NCBI RefSeq assembly: GCF_963924675.1 | Contig: NC_089230.1 | Span: 4,465,001 to 4,529,000, forward strand | DNA length: 64,000 bases | Reading direction: 5' to 3' | DNA from: Phocoena phocoena | Lineage: Eukaryota > Chordata > Mammalia > Artiodactyla > Phocoenidae | Shown here: in pieces, positions 34,311 to 45,715 of the stretch | How positions within the stretch are numbered: the stretch's first letter is position 1 | Layout: each line of letters begins with the position of its first letter | Position numbers and translations under genes: made by a program | The notes under the pieces: generated by a model | The model's database searches: none | Told to the model about the DNA's origin: nothing | The model's input: the letters and a program-made list of their open reading frames with translations, nothing else

Positions 34311-34926
34311 TTTTTTTTTTTTTTTTACATCTTTATTGGAGTGTAACTGCTTTACAATGGTGTGTTAGTTTCTGCTTTATAACAAAGTGAATCAGTTATA
34401 CATATACACGTGTCCCCATATCTCCTCCCTCTTGCGTCTCCCTCCCACCTCCCTATCCCACCCATCTAGGTGGTCACAAAGCATCGAGCTGATCTCCCTG
34501 TGCTATGCAGCTGCTTCCCACTAGCTATCTATTTTACATTTGGTAGTGTATATAAGTCCATGCCACTCTCTCACTTTGTCCCATCTTACCCTTCCCCCTC
34601 CCTGTATCCTCAAGTCCATTCTCTAGTAAGTCTGCGTCTTTATTCCCATCTTGTCCCTAGGTTCTTCATGACCATTTTTTGGTTTGTTTTTTAGATTCCA
34701 TATATATGTGTTAGCATACGGTATTTGTTTTTCTCTTTCTGACTTACTTCACTCTGTATGACCGGCTCTAGGTCCATCCACCTCACCACAAATAACTGAA
34801 TTTCATTTCTTTTTATGGCTGAGTAATATTCCATTGTATATATGTGCCACACCTTCTTTATCCATTCATCTGTTGATGGACATTTAGGTTGGTTCCATGT
34901 CCTGGCTATTGTAAATAGAGCTGCAC
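34311..34926 (-). mobile_element. L1 LINE, 5'-truncated
   Basis: Antisense L1: poly-T at 34,311-34,327, 3'UTR block 'cttgcgtctccctcccacct', and the last part of ORF2 up to about 34,926. It belongs to the same subfamily as the copy at 6,422-7,136, from which it differs by scattered changes. No clear target-site duplication. Confidence 0.95.
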
Positions 34927-36094
34927 TACATTTTAATGCCTGCTCTGGCACATTTTCCTGATTCTTGAAGGTTGGGGAGCTCCACAAAGGATCTGGATAG
35001 CCCTGTTCAGAGGCCTTGATCAGATGCTGAGGCGGAAGGAGTGAGTGTGTGACAGGTGGTTTAAAGAACTCACTGAAGACTTAATATGGCTCCTGGGGAT
35101 AATAAAACAGCTATGAAATGGAATAGCATAAAATAAATAGTACCATGGGGACTGCAACCCCGAGCTGACCAGGTGAGAACCTGGCTTCCAGGCAGTATGA
35201 TCTCTGCAGCTGTGCTCAGCGCCCAGTCAGATTGGATAAGGGAGATGGTTGGATGGACAAGAGTGTAGAAAAGGAGGTGAAATCGCTGAGGATATGCAAC
35301 CAAGTGACTTAAGGCTACAACTTCAGCATAGACAGCAGATGGGTAGGTGTGCACAGTGAAGAGGGCAGTATCCAACGAGGAAATAGAGGAGGGGAGGGTT
35401 TGGATTCTCCTTAGACTGTAAATGAAGGAGTGAAGGGGAGTTTTCCCATCATCTTAGTTTCCTCTGAGGTCCAAAAGCTAAAACCAGAGTGTTCAGTGCA
35501 GACAGCTGCTGAAGAGAGGGTACAAACCATCCTAAGGAATGATCCTCTTCCTAAAGAGAAAAACTTCGCTACACCTTATTCTCTCCAAGGCTTTATAAGA
35601 GGCAGGACTGGGGGCTTAAAGTTGGATCAAAGGGATTGGAGAGTGAGAATGTCTTTAGGAGGAACTGCCACCCCTTTAAACCTCATGCAGGGATCCTCAG
35701 GAAGCCCATTAGAGAGCCTGTCGTGCATCTCAGGCACTTGGGTACCACGGGACTAACCAAAGCTGAGGCAGGCAGGGAACTGCCTGGACCCCCTGAGTGA
35801 GGAGACGGTGCTGCAGGGAGAGAGGGGAGGGGGCACCCTCCCTCTAGAGCTGGGCGAGGACAGGCAGCCGCAAAACTTGAGTCATCTTCAAAGAGATAAC
35901 ACCCAAAGGGACCATCCTTAGGGTAAGGTGGCTTCCAATGAACAGAGCCCATGGACATGGACACAGGGAGTCAGGGTCTGATGGGGACCTGGGAGAGTGA
36001 TGGGAAAAAGCCAGCCGTGATTCTCCCTCCCCTGAGTGTGCGCCTGATTGTGGCCCCAGCAGGGAAAGGAGGGGTGTCTTAGGAATGTATTGAA
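34927..36094. other. no recognisable gene or repeat
   Basis: GC-moderate unique sequence. Several frames of 90-110 codons overlap on both strands at 35,430-36,240, which is what chance gives in GC-richer DNA; none has a domain. Confidence 0.4.
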
Positions 36095-36290
36095 TGTAGG
36101 AATAAATGGATAAATGCATGCATTTAAGCCACAAATATTTACTGAATGACTATAATGGCCAAGGCACTGCTCTAGAGGCGAGATGTATAGCAGTAAACAA
36201 AGTGCCCGCCTCACATCAGTGAGAGAGATAGATGACAAATAGAGAACATGATGTCAGGTAGTGATAAATATTATTTAAAAAAAAATCAGG
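36095..36290 (-). mobile_element. L2 LINE 3' end
   Basis: Antisense L2 tail: 'caaatatttactgaatgact', 'gccaaggcactgctctagag', 'tagcagtaaacaaagtgccc'. These are the reverse complement of the usual '...gcctggcacatagtaggtgctcaataaat' ending region. Confidence 0.6.
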
Positions 36291-36299
36291 ATCTGAGTG

Positions 36300-36681
36300 A
36301 GAGTTGATTGTAGTTTGAGCCCTGACAGTTGGCTTTTCTTTTCATAAAGCACGTGCCCGACTTAAGCTTTGAATGCTGAGGCGTCCACTTCAAAGGGGCA
36401 TCCTCTTCAACGAAGGCTGTCTGGATTAAACACACTGCCAGCCGCATCACTAGGTAAAGAGCCTGGCTGCCCCACCCCCATGAGTCTCCTTCGTTTCAGA
36501 GATGCTCGTTAATTTAGGTAACTGGACATTTGGGCCGCTTGTTCTTTTGTTTCTTTCTCTCTTCCCGAATTTTAAATTTCCACTCTTATGTTTTAAATTT
36601 GCCAATAAAGAGTGAGCCAAGGAAACCCTAGACCTCACTCTCAACCTGCATAAAAGCAGAACCCCAGGCCTGTGCTAGCTT

Positions 36682-36723
<42 letters not shown>

Positions 36724-36825
36724 CCTCTCTCTCACACACACACATTGCTGTGTGCTTCCTGGTGTGCCTTTTACGCTCCAGGTCCCATAAGTAATAAATT
36801 TCTTTTGTTCAAAATTCCTGATGGC
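36300..36825 (+). mobile_element. probable class I ERV LTR
   Basis: LTR-like organisation on the plus strand: 'ccaataaagagtgagcc' near 36,602, a TATA-like gcataaaagcagaacccc near 36,648, a (CT)n/(CA)n tract, then 'ttacgctccaggtcccataa' and 'taataaatttcttttgttc' polyadenylation region near 36,790. Distances fit U3-R-U5. Family and exact borders not determined; flanking internal retroviral genes are not seen, so likely a solo LTR. Confidence 0.45.
36680..36743 (+). repeat. (CT)n(CA)n low-complexity tract
   Basis: Pyrimidine run of CT units with two interruptions, then a short (CA)n, lying inside the probable LTR between its TATA-like and polyadenylation-like sites. Confidence 0.92.
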
Positions 36826-36999
36826 TATTGCTGAAGGGCATCTTGCAATCATAGTAAGAAGCACAAGAGTTGGTCCAGTCATCACACTAGTTTGGAAAGG
36901 GGACACGTCTGTGGGAAGCTCACGGGGCCCAGGTGAGGGGCCCCAGGCATTCCTAGCCATCACGTTACTCTTCAAAGGCTGAGAACCGTATGAAACAGT

Positions 37000-37215
37000 G
37001 ATGTTTCAGATGAGTGGTCAGGAAAGCATCTCTGAGAAGGTAGAGACCAGATGTGCTGAGGGCACGTGCAGTGTGCTGTCTGGGAGACACTTCCAGGCAG
37101 AAGGAAAGGCCTGGAGACCAAAGCATGATCTGAGAACATGAGGGAAGCCCGGAGGCAGCGGGGCAAGTGTGAGATGAGGGGTGGGGAGAGGGCAGAGGAT
37201 GAGATCCTACAAGAA
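37000..37215 (-). mobile_element. L2 LINE fragment
   Basis: Antisense L2 words: 'ggtcaggaaagcatctctga', 'acttccaggcagaaggaaag', 'caagtgtgagatgagg'. They correspond to the consensus 'ggtcagggaaggcctctctga' and 'cattccaggcagagggaaca'. Confidence 0.5.
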
Positions 37216-37391
37216 CCAAGAGAGAATCTTCCTTTATGTGTCATTGATTCTAGTTGCCCAGCTAACAATGATGGCAGTTCTGATAGGTGCAAGCCTATGT
37301 CTCATAATCACCATCAGAGATGTGCAGAAACAGATACGTTAAACATATCTAGACTTCACAGATGGAGTAAGAAAGTCCTACATTAGAGTTT

Positions 37392-37685
37392 TTCTTTGGG
37401 GTGATGAGAAAGTTTTGGAAACAGAGTGGTGATGATTGCCCAACACTGTGAATGTAGTCAATACCACAGATGGTACACTTAAAATAGTGGGAACCTTCTG
37501 TATAGCACAGGGAGCTCAGCTCAGTGCTCTGTGGTGACCTAGATAGGTGGGATGGGGGTGAGTGGGAGGGAAGTCCAAGAAGGAGGGCATATATGTATAC
37601 ACATAGCTGATTCACTCCATTATACAGCAGAAATTAACACAACATTGTAAAGCAACTATACCCCAATAAAACAATGGTTAAAATG
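37392..37685 (+). mobile_element. two abutting L1 3' ends
   Basis: The first part (to about 37,490) is an old L1 3'UTR ('gatgagaaagttttggaaac', 'gtacacttaaaatagtggg'). The second is a cetartiodactyl L1 3' end ('tgtatagcacagggagctca', 'acaacattgtaaagcaacta', 'ccccaataaa'). An AT-rich run follows. Confidence 0.75.
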
Positions 37686-37832
37686 GAACAATTATGTTCA
37701 TATATTTATATATATGTATGTATATATAACTACTATAAAAGAAAATAAAGCTTCATATTAGTTTTCTTTATGTTGAACTGAGACAAATGTTTTCCAATAG
37801 AGAAGGCCAATAAAAGGACACCAGAACGCATC

Positions 37833-38221
37833 TGTATTAGTGCCTAGAGCTGCTGTAACAAGTACCACTGACCGGGCATTTAAACAACAGAACTTTATTG
37901 TCTCGCACATCTAGAGACCAGAATCAAAATCAAGGTTTCCACAGGGTCGATTCCTTCTGAGGCTGTGAGGAAGGATGTGTTCCAGGCCTCTCTCCTTGGT
38001 TTGTAGATGGCCATCTTCATATTTGCATGGCTTTCTCCAAATTTCCTCTTTGTGGGACACCGGCCATATTGGATTAGGACCCACACTAAAGACCTCACAT
38101 TTTAACTTGCTTACCCCTATAGAGACCTTGTCTCCAAATAAGATCACATTCTGAGGTATTTGGGGTTAAAGCTTCAACTTACAAATTTGGGAGGGGGGGA
38201 ACAATTCCACCCATAACAACC
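37833..38221 (-). mobile_element. MaLR (MLT1/MST-like) LTR
   Basis: Antisense ERVL-MaLR LTR: 'gctgctgtaacaagtaccac', 'tttaaacaacagaactttat', 'ttcttctgaggctgtg'-type, 'tattggattaggacccacac', 'aataagatcacattctgagg', 'attccacccataacaacc'. Nearly complete and in consensus order. Confidence 0.82.
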
Positions 38222-38264
38222 ATGAAGGCACAAAAGTACACCCCCCCACACACACCCTGCATCA

Positions 38265-38440
38265 CCAGCAAGTGGTGATGTAGACACAGAGATGGAGCCT
38301 GTAGTTTGGATTGGAGCTCTGCCACTTCACAGCTGCAGGGCCCTGGTCATGTGACTCAACCTCTCTGCCCTGCATTCCCATGCATTTAAATGGGATCAAA
38401 TCCACCTTAGAGGTTGGTTGTCAGGATGAATCACTGTAGT
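38265..38440 (+). repeat. MIR SINE
   Basis: Sense MIR words: 'ggagctctgccacttcacag', 'tgtgactcaacctctctgcc', 'catttaaatgggatcaaatc', 'gaggttggttgtcaggatga'. Confidence 0.55.
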
Positions 38441-39524
38441 CCTGGGCCCTGTTGACAACTCCCTGTCCTTCCTGGAGCCCCCTCCCACCCTCCCCACCAG
38501 GGCTTCTGTGGCCTTCTCTGCTGTAGTGTCCGTATGCCCATGCATCTCTCTTTGTTCAGCCCTGTCTCATACACATATGCCACACAGATTTTTGGAAGAC
38601 TTAGATCCACTTACTATTTTACCTGCTGACTTCAGGGTGAGGGCAGCGGTTTCACTGACAGATGTGAACAAAGCTTTGTGAGAAGAATCAAGAGGCTCAG
38701 CCGTGAGCCTTGCCTTCACCTCCAACTAACCATGAACTCTGAGCCATCCTCTGGTTCCTAAGAAAAGTGGAGAAAATATTTTCTAAACTCCCTCCTATCA
38801 TTAGCATCCCATGATCCTAAAAATTTAGGAAGTTCACAATCATTCTTGTTCTCAGGAAGAGCCAAGGTGGGGGTAAATCAGGGGGAGGAGAAAGGCTTAT
38901 TTGTGATTTAGGAATCAGCACACAATTCTAAGTCAGAGCAGACAACTTCAATATATCTGCTTGTTTTAATAATGTAGTTTTCCACTTTGCAAACCAAACT
39001 ACTACTTTTATTGATAATTCAAGGCACATGAAGAGAAATTGCTCACTTTTCAAAAATGATGCTCTAGTTTCTAATACCCTTAGCAACCCTGAAAACATCT
39101 GTCAGATTCTCTCCTCTACCTTCAACCCCACCCCATGAACCCCATAATCCAGGACTTCAATTACCATATCATATGACGTTGAATGGATTGCTCTGGAAAT
39201 CATAGCTCCTTAAGGAAATGCATCCTTCACCTTCTTAATTCCATGCAATCCACTTGTGCTATTTGTACCCAAAATGTTCTCTGCCAATTCAAATTCTACA
39301 TTTGTCTGGCCCAGCTCACTGTTCACATCTTCCCCAAAGCCTTTCCACTGCTATTTCTTCTCATTCTTCGTTCTTTCAACCCTTCCACAGACATCTCTAC
39401 TTTACTTGAAACTCTCTCCACATTTAAGTGTATAGAATGAATTCTGAGGACAGAATTATACAATCTTTGAAGTGAAAATGCCCTTTAGTCTGCAACCAAA
39501 CTTTGGCCAGGTATATAAGTCAAT
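38441..39524. other. mostly unique; possible L2 fragment at 39,250-39,440
   Basis: No gene is visible. The block around 39,300-39,345 loosely resembles the L2 'cagctcaaatgccacctcc' region but is too diverged to be sure. Confidence 0.35.
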
Positions 39525-39760
39525 TTACATTCATTCATTCATTCACTCATTAATTCATTTATTTAGATTCTGCTTGAACATTCTGGTAAACCATTTATTC
39601 ATTTATTTAAAAAAAACTTAATTGAATGATTACTATGGCACAATGTGTGAGAATATAAAGGACAAGACAAAACCATTATTCTTATGAAACTTCTAGTCTA
39701 GTGATAGAAAGATATATGTCAACAATTTCAGTACAGTAGGCTGATATATGTTAGAAAGTT
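39525..39760 (-). repeat. (ATTC)n plus L2-like antisense fragment
   Basis: An imperfect attcattcattcattcactc run at 39,527-39,550 is followed by 'ttgaatgattactatggcac', 'aaacttctagtctagtgata', resembling the antisense L2 3' end. Confidence 0.35.
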
Positions 39761-40089
39761 TGCATCATTTCCAATCTTGATATCAGCTTTTGTCAACAGA
39801 AATAAGCACTTAGCAGTGACTCCATTTTTTTCAAGATGTAAACTCACCTAAATGTCAGTGTCTCTCCGTGGCAAACACCAAACACAATCATGCATAAATC
39901 AACAAAGCCAACTTGCCGATATCTTTAAGAAAAAAATAAATAATAATGCAAAGGTAACATAAAATTTGATCATACAATGTAGGAAAGATATTATCATATA
40001 ATAATATATTGGCAACATAGTTCAAGATTATTTTTAATATCTTAAAAGGGAATTAAAAATAAAATTGAGCACTTGAGAACTTCCTGGTA
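39761..40089. other. no recognisable feature
   Basis: AT-rich unique sequence. Confidence 0.45.
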
Positions 40090-40410
40090 ATTAAATTTTC
40101 TCAAGAAGGCCACGGTCTCATTACTGCTGTATGAGGCAGCCCATTCAGTCATGGACAGCTTTAATTGTGAGAACATCCTTCTTCCCTAGAATGAATTGAA
40201 ATCAATTCTCTATAATGTTCCCCACTGATACCAGTCCTGCCCTCTGGAACTCTCAGAATGCTTCTAATCCATCTTCCATGTGGTGGTCCTTTAAGTATTT
40301 CAGGGCAGCTGTCATCTCCCCACTTAGTCTTCTCCAAGTCCAGTTACCACAACCAGTCCTGTGAATCCTCATCTTTAGTGCCCTGATCAAATAGAAACTT
40401 GGTACTGAAT
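40090..40410. repeat. possible old CR1/L3-type repeat
   Basis: Words 'gaggcagcccattcagtcat', 'cttccatgtggtggtccttt', 'ggcagctgtcatctccccac' and 'agtcttctccaagtcc' resemble an ancient amniote repeat whose consensus I remember only in part. Family uncertain. Confidence 0.35.
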
Positions 40411-41074
40411 GTTCTTAGCCCTATAATGTCCTATGAAACGCTGTTCTTCACTCTCTACATCTATTAATGCAAGTGAACACAACATAACTCAGTTAGGCAA
40501 CCTCACTTTCGTGGATGGTCTACATCAAGGTCAGGGCAGGCAAAACCTTTAACGCTCTTCTACTCGTCCTGCTATTTAACTGTCTTTTCTCTGTGTGTGT
40601 GGTTTGTCTTTTTGGTTTTTTGTTTGTTTGTTTGTTTTTTGCAGTTTTTTTTTTTTACTTAAGGATACAATTTTACATTTATCTTTTTAGATTCAGAACA
40701 ATTTCTAAATTTGTTTAGCTGTTTGGAAGTCCTGATTCTGAGAGCCAGTATATTCATGCTGGACTCACAGTATCCATATTTTTGATAAGCACTTGTCATA
40801 AGTCTTCATCCAAGTAAGTGAACATTTTAAATCAGGTCTGAAGTTATATCAGAAATCCCTCTCATCCTCTAAGGTCCAGAGTAGAAGTACCTGCCTGGAT
40901 AATCCTTCCTCTGCTGTCATCAGGGCTCTCCTGGACCCATTCACAGGCCCACCTTCTCTCCCTTGGTTCTTCCCCTCTGCAGCTCCCCACCCCACTGACC
41001 CTCCTCCGCACCCCCTAACACACACACGTGAATGACCTCATCTGCTTTCTATTAGACTTAGATTGCACTAATTT
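40411..41074. other. no recognisable gene; T/G-rich run at 40,590-40,660
   Basis: Unique sequence with a tttg/T-run low-complexity patch. The 67-codon plus frame through it is a repeat translation. Confidence 0.45.
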
Positions 41075-41280
41075 GTATTGGAATGAAGGAAGCTTTGGAG
41101 CTAGAAATATCTCGGTTCAAATTTCAGCCCAGCAACTTATTAGCTGGGTGTATCACCCAACTCTCTGAGTGTTTACTTTTCTGTAAAATAAGTATAATAT
41201 CTGTCTTGAAGGGTCCCTGGAGGGTTAGAAAAATTTTTTTATAAAATGTCCAATGTATAGGTAGCTAGTAAATTTAAATG
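41075..41280 (+). repeat. MIR SINE
   Basis: Sense MIR: 'ggagctagaaatatctcggt', 'caacttattagctgggtgta', 'ctgtaaaataagtataatat', 'ggagggttagaaaaattt'. Confidence 0.65.
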
Positions 41281-41450
41281 GTGATGGTGATAGTAGTAGT
41301 AGCAGTAGTAGTAATAGTAGTAGTAGTTGTCATAGTAGTGATATAGTAATAGTATCAATAGTAGTAGAAGTAATAGGAAGAGTAGTTATAGTAGAGTAGT
41401 AGTAATAGTTGTTGTAGTAATAGTAGTCACAGCTGTTATTATTTTATTAA
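41281..41450 (+). repeat. degenerate (TAG)n repeat
   Basis: About 170 bases made mainly of TAG units with scattered substitutions, growing out of the TTATTATTA-type end of the preceding MIR. Confidence 0.88.
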
Positions 41451-41629
41451 ACCATCATTTTCCAAAGACAAACACATTTTGGTTCTTTAGTTCTGAGCTT
41501 CCTACAAGCACTTTACGTCATAGCTTGTCCAGTTTCCTCTCGTACTCAGTACCAGGTCTGGACTATGAGATAGAACTAGTACTTTACCTTTAACTGTCTA
41601 ACATATATTAGATGTTTAATGAGTTCATC

Positions 41630-41975
41630 TCCTGCAATGGACTGAATCTTTACATCTCCCTCAAATTCATATGTTGAAATCTTAACCCCAAGGTGATGGT
41701 AACGGGAGGTGGACTTTTGGGAGGTGTTTGAGTCATGAGCATGGAGCTCCCATGAATGGAACTAGTGTCCTTGGAAAAGCTCTCCTTTCACCATGTGAGG
41801 ACACAAGAAGAAGATAGCTGTCTACAACCTGGAATAGGGTCCTCACCAGAACCCACCAGGTGGCTCCCTGATCTTGGACTTCCAGGTTCCAGAACCATGA
41901 GAATAAGTTTCTTGTTTGTAAGCCATACAGTCTATCGTGGTTTGTTATAGGAGCCTAAACAGCTGAGCTAAGAAC
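41630..41975 (+). mobile_element. MaLR (MLT1/MST-like) LTR
   Basis: Sense LTR: 'aatggactgaatctttacat', 'aattcatatgttgaaatctt', 'gtggacttttgggaggtgtt', 'ccatgtgaggacacaagaag', 'gacttccaggttccagaacc', 'taagccatacagtctat'. Consensus order kept; the opening TGCAATGGACTG fits the 5' end. Confidence 0.82.
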
Positions 41976-43196
41976 TCAGATGTGAATCTGCATCTTTGAC
42001 ACCAAAAGCACAAACAAAATAGGATAAATGTGTTTCCCCCAATATTTAGTCTGACTGCTTCAGCTCATGTTAACCTTGTTTCTGTCATAACCGATTTTGG
42101 CCATTTTGAATTAGTCATAGAAGGAGGGCAGTTCTGAACACAAAAAAAGGGGAATTTGACAAAAAACTTAAAGAATCAATCAAAAATGCGTAACCCCCCA
42201 CTTGGATGATGGCTTTGGGATTATGATTCCCTCAACTCAAATAAAAAAAACATAGCCATGATCAGTGAGCAGCTTGCAGTTTCCAGAATGGAAGAGAAGT
42301 GGAATTTCTGAGAAAAGTCGTTCTACCGTGATGTACAAAAGAATGAGGCTGGGAAATGGACTTGGGGTTTTGTTCTACACTTGGGATTTTATTATAATGG
42401 GACAAGTGAGACAGAGTTGCCTGAGGTGGGAAAGAAGTGAGAAGAGGGCCAATTCTCAACAGAGAAATAGAAAAACCAAGAGAAAAAGAGAAAAGATTTA
42501 GAAGAAAGGAGATTGAAGGAAGGAAAGAAAAGAGCCATGTAGTCTCTGTGTGGAGCAGGTCTTTCAGGTCCTGAGCCCAGAATGCTAAAGCAGACATGGG
42601 TAAGAGAGGCCCCCGGGGATCATTTTCCCCCAGTGTGTCTTTCTTTGATGTAATAAATTGTGAGTAAGGTCTGAGCAACAGACCTTAACCAGGAATTTTT
42701 TGAGGCAGAAAACCAAGAATATCTGACAATTTGGTTTGTTTTCTGGCCTAGGGGGGAAAAGTAACATTCTCATAAGTTATAATGTAGGCAAATGTCTCTC
42801 TAGACACCAATGCAAACAAGAAAATAACAGAAAATCTCCAAGCTTAAGAACCAGACTTCATGGAAAAACTAAAGAATGTATAAATCAAATGTGATATTTT
42901 TTCACCCATATTGCCTTAATTTTAAGAGACTCTGTAGCATAATATCTTTACTTTGCAAGAATCAGAGACATGAAATAGGCTATTAATGGGTGCCTTGGGA
43001 ACTTTACATGAGTCTAAATCCCCCTTTCAACTTCCAACCAAACACAAAATAACTCATCACTGACTCTTTCTAAATTGTATGCATCCCTACGATGTTATGT
43101 TTTCAACAAACTCTGTTTAACAATTCATCTTTCGCTAACACAAATCACTGTCACTTTAAATTCATCAGTAACGAGGGATTTTAGTCAGTAGTTAAG
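41976..43196. other. no recognisable gene or repeat
   Basis: Unique sequence. The 138-codon minus frame at 42,678-42,262 has no recognised domain and overlaps open frames on the other strand. Confidence 0.42.
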
Positions 43197-43816
43197 AAAT
43201 TATTGCACCTATTTGAAAAAATGCATGCACCCTCCCATGTTCATAGCAGCACTCTTTAAAATAGCCAAGACACGGAAGCAACTTAAATGCCCATCGACTG
43301 ATGAACGGATAAAGAAGATGTGGTACATATACACAATGATATTAGCCATAAAAAAGAATGAAATAATGCCATTTGAAACAACATGGATAGACCTAGAGAT
43401 TACTATACTAAGTGAAGGTAAATCAAAGACAAATATCATATAATATCACTTATATGTGGAATCTAAAAAGATGATACAAATGAACTTATTTATAAAACAG
43501 AAACAGACCCACAGACCTTGAAAACAAACTAATGGTACCAAAGGGGAAGGGTGGGGAGAGGATAAACTAGGAGTTTGGGATTAGCATATACACACCACTA
43601 TATATAAAATAGATAATCAATAAGGACCTACTGTATAGCACAGGGAACTCTACTCAATATTCTGTAATAACCTCCATGGGAGAAGACTCTGAAAAAGAAT
43701 GGCTATATGTATCACTGAATCGCTTTGCTGTGTACCTGAAACTAACACAACATTGTAAATCAACTACACCCTAATATAAAATAAAAATTAAATTTAAATA
43801 AAAAGAAAATACTGCA
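43197..43816 (+). mobile_element. L1 LINE 3' end with target-site duplication
   Basis: Sense L1 with the end of ORF2 (43,213-43,443, frame closing early) and full 3'UTR to an A-rich tail. Flanks share aaattattgcaccta / aaaatactgcaccta at both ends, with small differences. 5'-truncated to about 0.6 kb. Confidence 0.95.
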
Positions 43817-44615
43817 CCTAGATCAGCTGTGGGAGGACCCACCACCATATCCAGACAAGCCCCTCAATGAGAATTCACAAAATACCAAGATTCAAAAGGC
43901 TCTCAAAATTTTAAAATAAAGGTTAAAAAGGAAATTGAGTTCTTGTATACTTCCGCATTTCCAGTTAATTACAGACCCTCACGTAGCCTTCACACATCTT
44001 AAATGGAGATTTAACTCTGAGACAAGGCAATTTTACTTTTGTAATGTAGTCGGATGGCTAGGAATTACCCGCTACATTCAAAACCCCAGGGTAGGTACTG
44101 GAGGAGGTGAGATTCTGCCCTCATGGTGACTGAGCACCATTTCCTGGGTCCTGGATTTGGAGAGTGGGTTCAAATACAATTCACAGATATCCACTTAGGG
44201 CTCACTATGTACAGGATATGAAACAGGGACCTTCAGTAGATAAGGAAAGGAATAAAGGGTGGTCCTCATCTTGGGGGAATGGCTGGTTTGTGGACAGATA
44301 TAAGGCAGATACTCAAATGATAGCTAAAGTGAAGTGAGGAAATTTGACAAGATATCCTACTGCTACACCATTAAAAAATCTCTGTGTATTTGGGGGAGGG
44401 GGGGTCCATGAGGCCCATCAACATCTCAGGATTCCTTTCAGCAGGAAATGTTCATCTACGTTTTTTGTACAGAAAAATTGGCTCCAAATGAGAAAAGGGA
44501 AAGAAGGGAGACAGCAGAGACAGAGATAAGGAAAAGAGTAAGAAGAACCCTGCTCTCTCCTCTGCGTCTTGAGAAGACAGTTTTATCTCCTCCTATTGGA
44601 GCAATAAATGAAATT
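43817..44615. other. mostly unique; possible L2 fragment at 44,190-44,330
   Basis: No gene is visible. Text near 44,200-44,320 ('cttagggctcactatgtaca', 'ggtggtcctcatcttggggg') is reminiscent of antisense L2 or a related old repeat. Confidence 0.35.
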
Positions 44616-44847
44616 AAAGAAATTCTGGGGCTTCCCTGGTGGCGCGGTGGTTGGGAGTCCGCCTGCCGATGCAGGGGACACGGGTTCGTGCCCCGGTCCG
44701 GGAAGATCCCACATGCCGCGGAGCGGCTGGGCCCATGAGCCATGGCCGCTGAGCCTGCGCGTCCGGAGCCTGTGCTCCACAACGGGAGAGGCCACAGCAG
44801 TGAGAGGCCCGCGTACAGAAAAAAAAAAAAAAAAAAAAGAAATTCTG
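44616..44847 (+). mobile_element. CHR-type SINE, young, with target-site duplication
   Basis: The cleanest CHR copy in the window: 44,628-44,835 with A-box-like tggcgcggtgg, B-box-like gggttcgtgccccgg, tail 'cccgcgtacag' and poly-A. The duplication aaagaaattctg is at 44,616-44,627 and 44,836-44,847. Overlapping frames of 70-108 codons on both strands are SINE translations. Confidence 0.97.
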
Positions 44848-45137
44848 CATCTTTCTACAGTTCTGCGATCCGGGCATACTACATACTTCTCATACCCATT
44901 GCCCTAGTAACAGATCCTGAATTCATTTTTTCTCATCACAAGAAGACATCTAGTTCCTAATAAGAGATAATTTAATAAAAGGAGCAGGGAGAATCCTAGA
45001 AGACAGAAGGTTTTCTGATCAGGCACGAAACTGATAAACAAAAATGACATTTTACAGTTAGAAGCTCAGACTGAAAAGGCTCAGAGAATAATTTACCTTG
45101 CAGCCTGCAAACTTCTTGACCTGCAAATAAGAGAAAC

Positions 45138-45220
45138 ATTGGGTTGGCCAAAAAGTTCGTTCAAGTTTCTCCAATAACATCTTATGGAAGACCCCGAACG
45201 AACTTTTTGGCCAGCCCAAT
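45138..45220. mobile_element. mariner-derived miniature element (palindrome)
   Basis: 83-base element whose 25-base ends are reverse complements with one mismatch (attgggttggccaaaaag... against ...ctttttggccagcccaat). The border is TA on the right and CA (decayed TA) on the left. It matches the cetartiodactyl mariner MITE from which the bovine miR-2284/2285 family is thought to derive (from memory). The transcript would fold into a long hairpin. Confidence 0.9.
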
Positions 45221-45715
45221 ATATTTCATGTATATACATACATACAATAGAATATTACTCAGGCATTCAAAAGAACGAAATTATGCCATTTGCAGCAACA
45301 TGGCTGGACCTAAAAATTGTCATACTGGAAAGACAAATATTATATGATATCGCTTATATGAGGAATCTAAAAAAACATTGATACAAATTAAGTTATTTAC
45401 AAAACAGAAACAGACACACAGACTTAGAGAACGAACTTATGGTTATGGGGGTGGAGAAGCGGAGGGGAGGGGGATAGTTAGGGAGTTTGGGATTGACATG
45501 TACACACTGCTGTATATAAAATGGATAACCAACAAGGCTCTACTGTATAGCACAGGGAACGCTGCTCAATATTCTGTAACAACCTACATGGGAAAAGAAT
45601 TTGAAAAAAATAGATGCATGTATAAGTGAATCACTTTGCTGTACACCTGAAACTAACACAACATTGTTAATCAACCATACTCCAATATAAAATAAAAAGT
45701 AAAAAAAAAAGAAAA
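45221..45715 (+). mobile_element. L1 LINE 3' end
   Basis: Sense L1, 5'-truncated exactly at the mariner element: ORF2 remnant 'gcagcaacatggctggacct', 3'UTR 'tgtatagcacagggaacgct', 'ctgaaactaacacaacattg', A-rich tail to about 45,720. Similar agaaac text precedes the mariner (45,131-45,137) and follows the tail. Confidence 0.92.

Noticed and set aside
44628..44835. tRNA gene
   Set aside because: The A-box- and B-box-like segments belong to the SINE head. There is no cloverleaf with intact stems and the copy has poly-A and a target-site duplication.
44448..44960. Overlapping frames of 70-108 codons on both strands, also seen at 4.9, 14.5, 23.9 and 61.0 kb
   Set aside because: They share the same peptides because they translate the CHR SINE.
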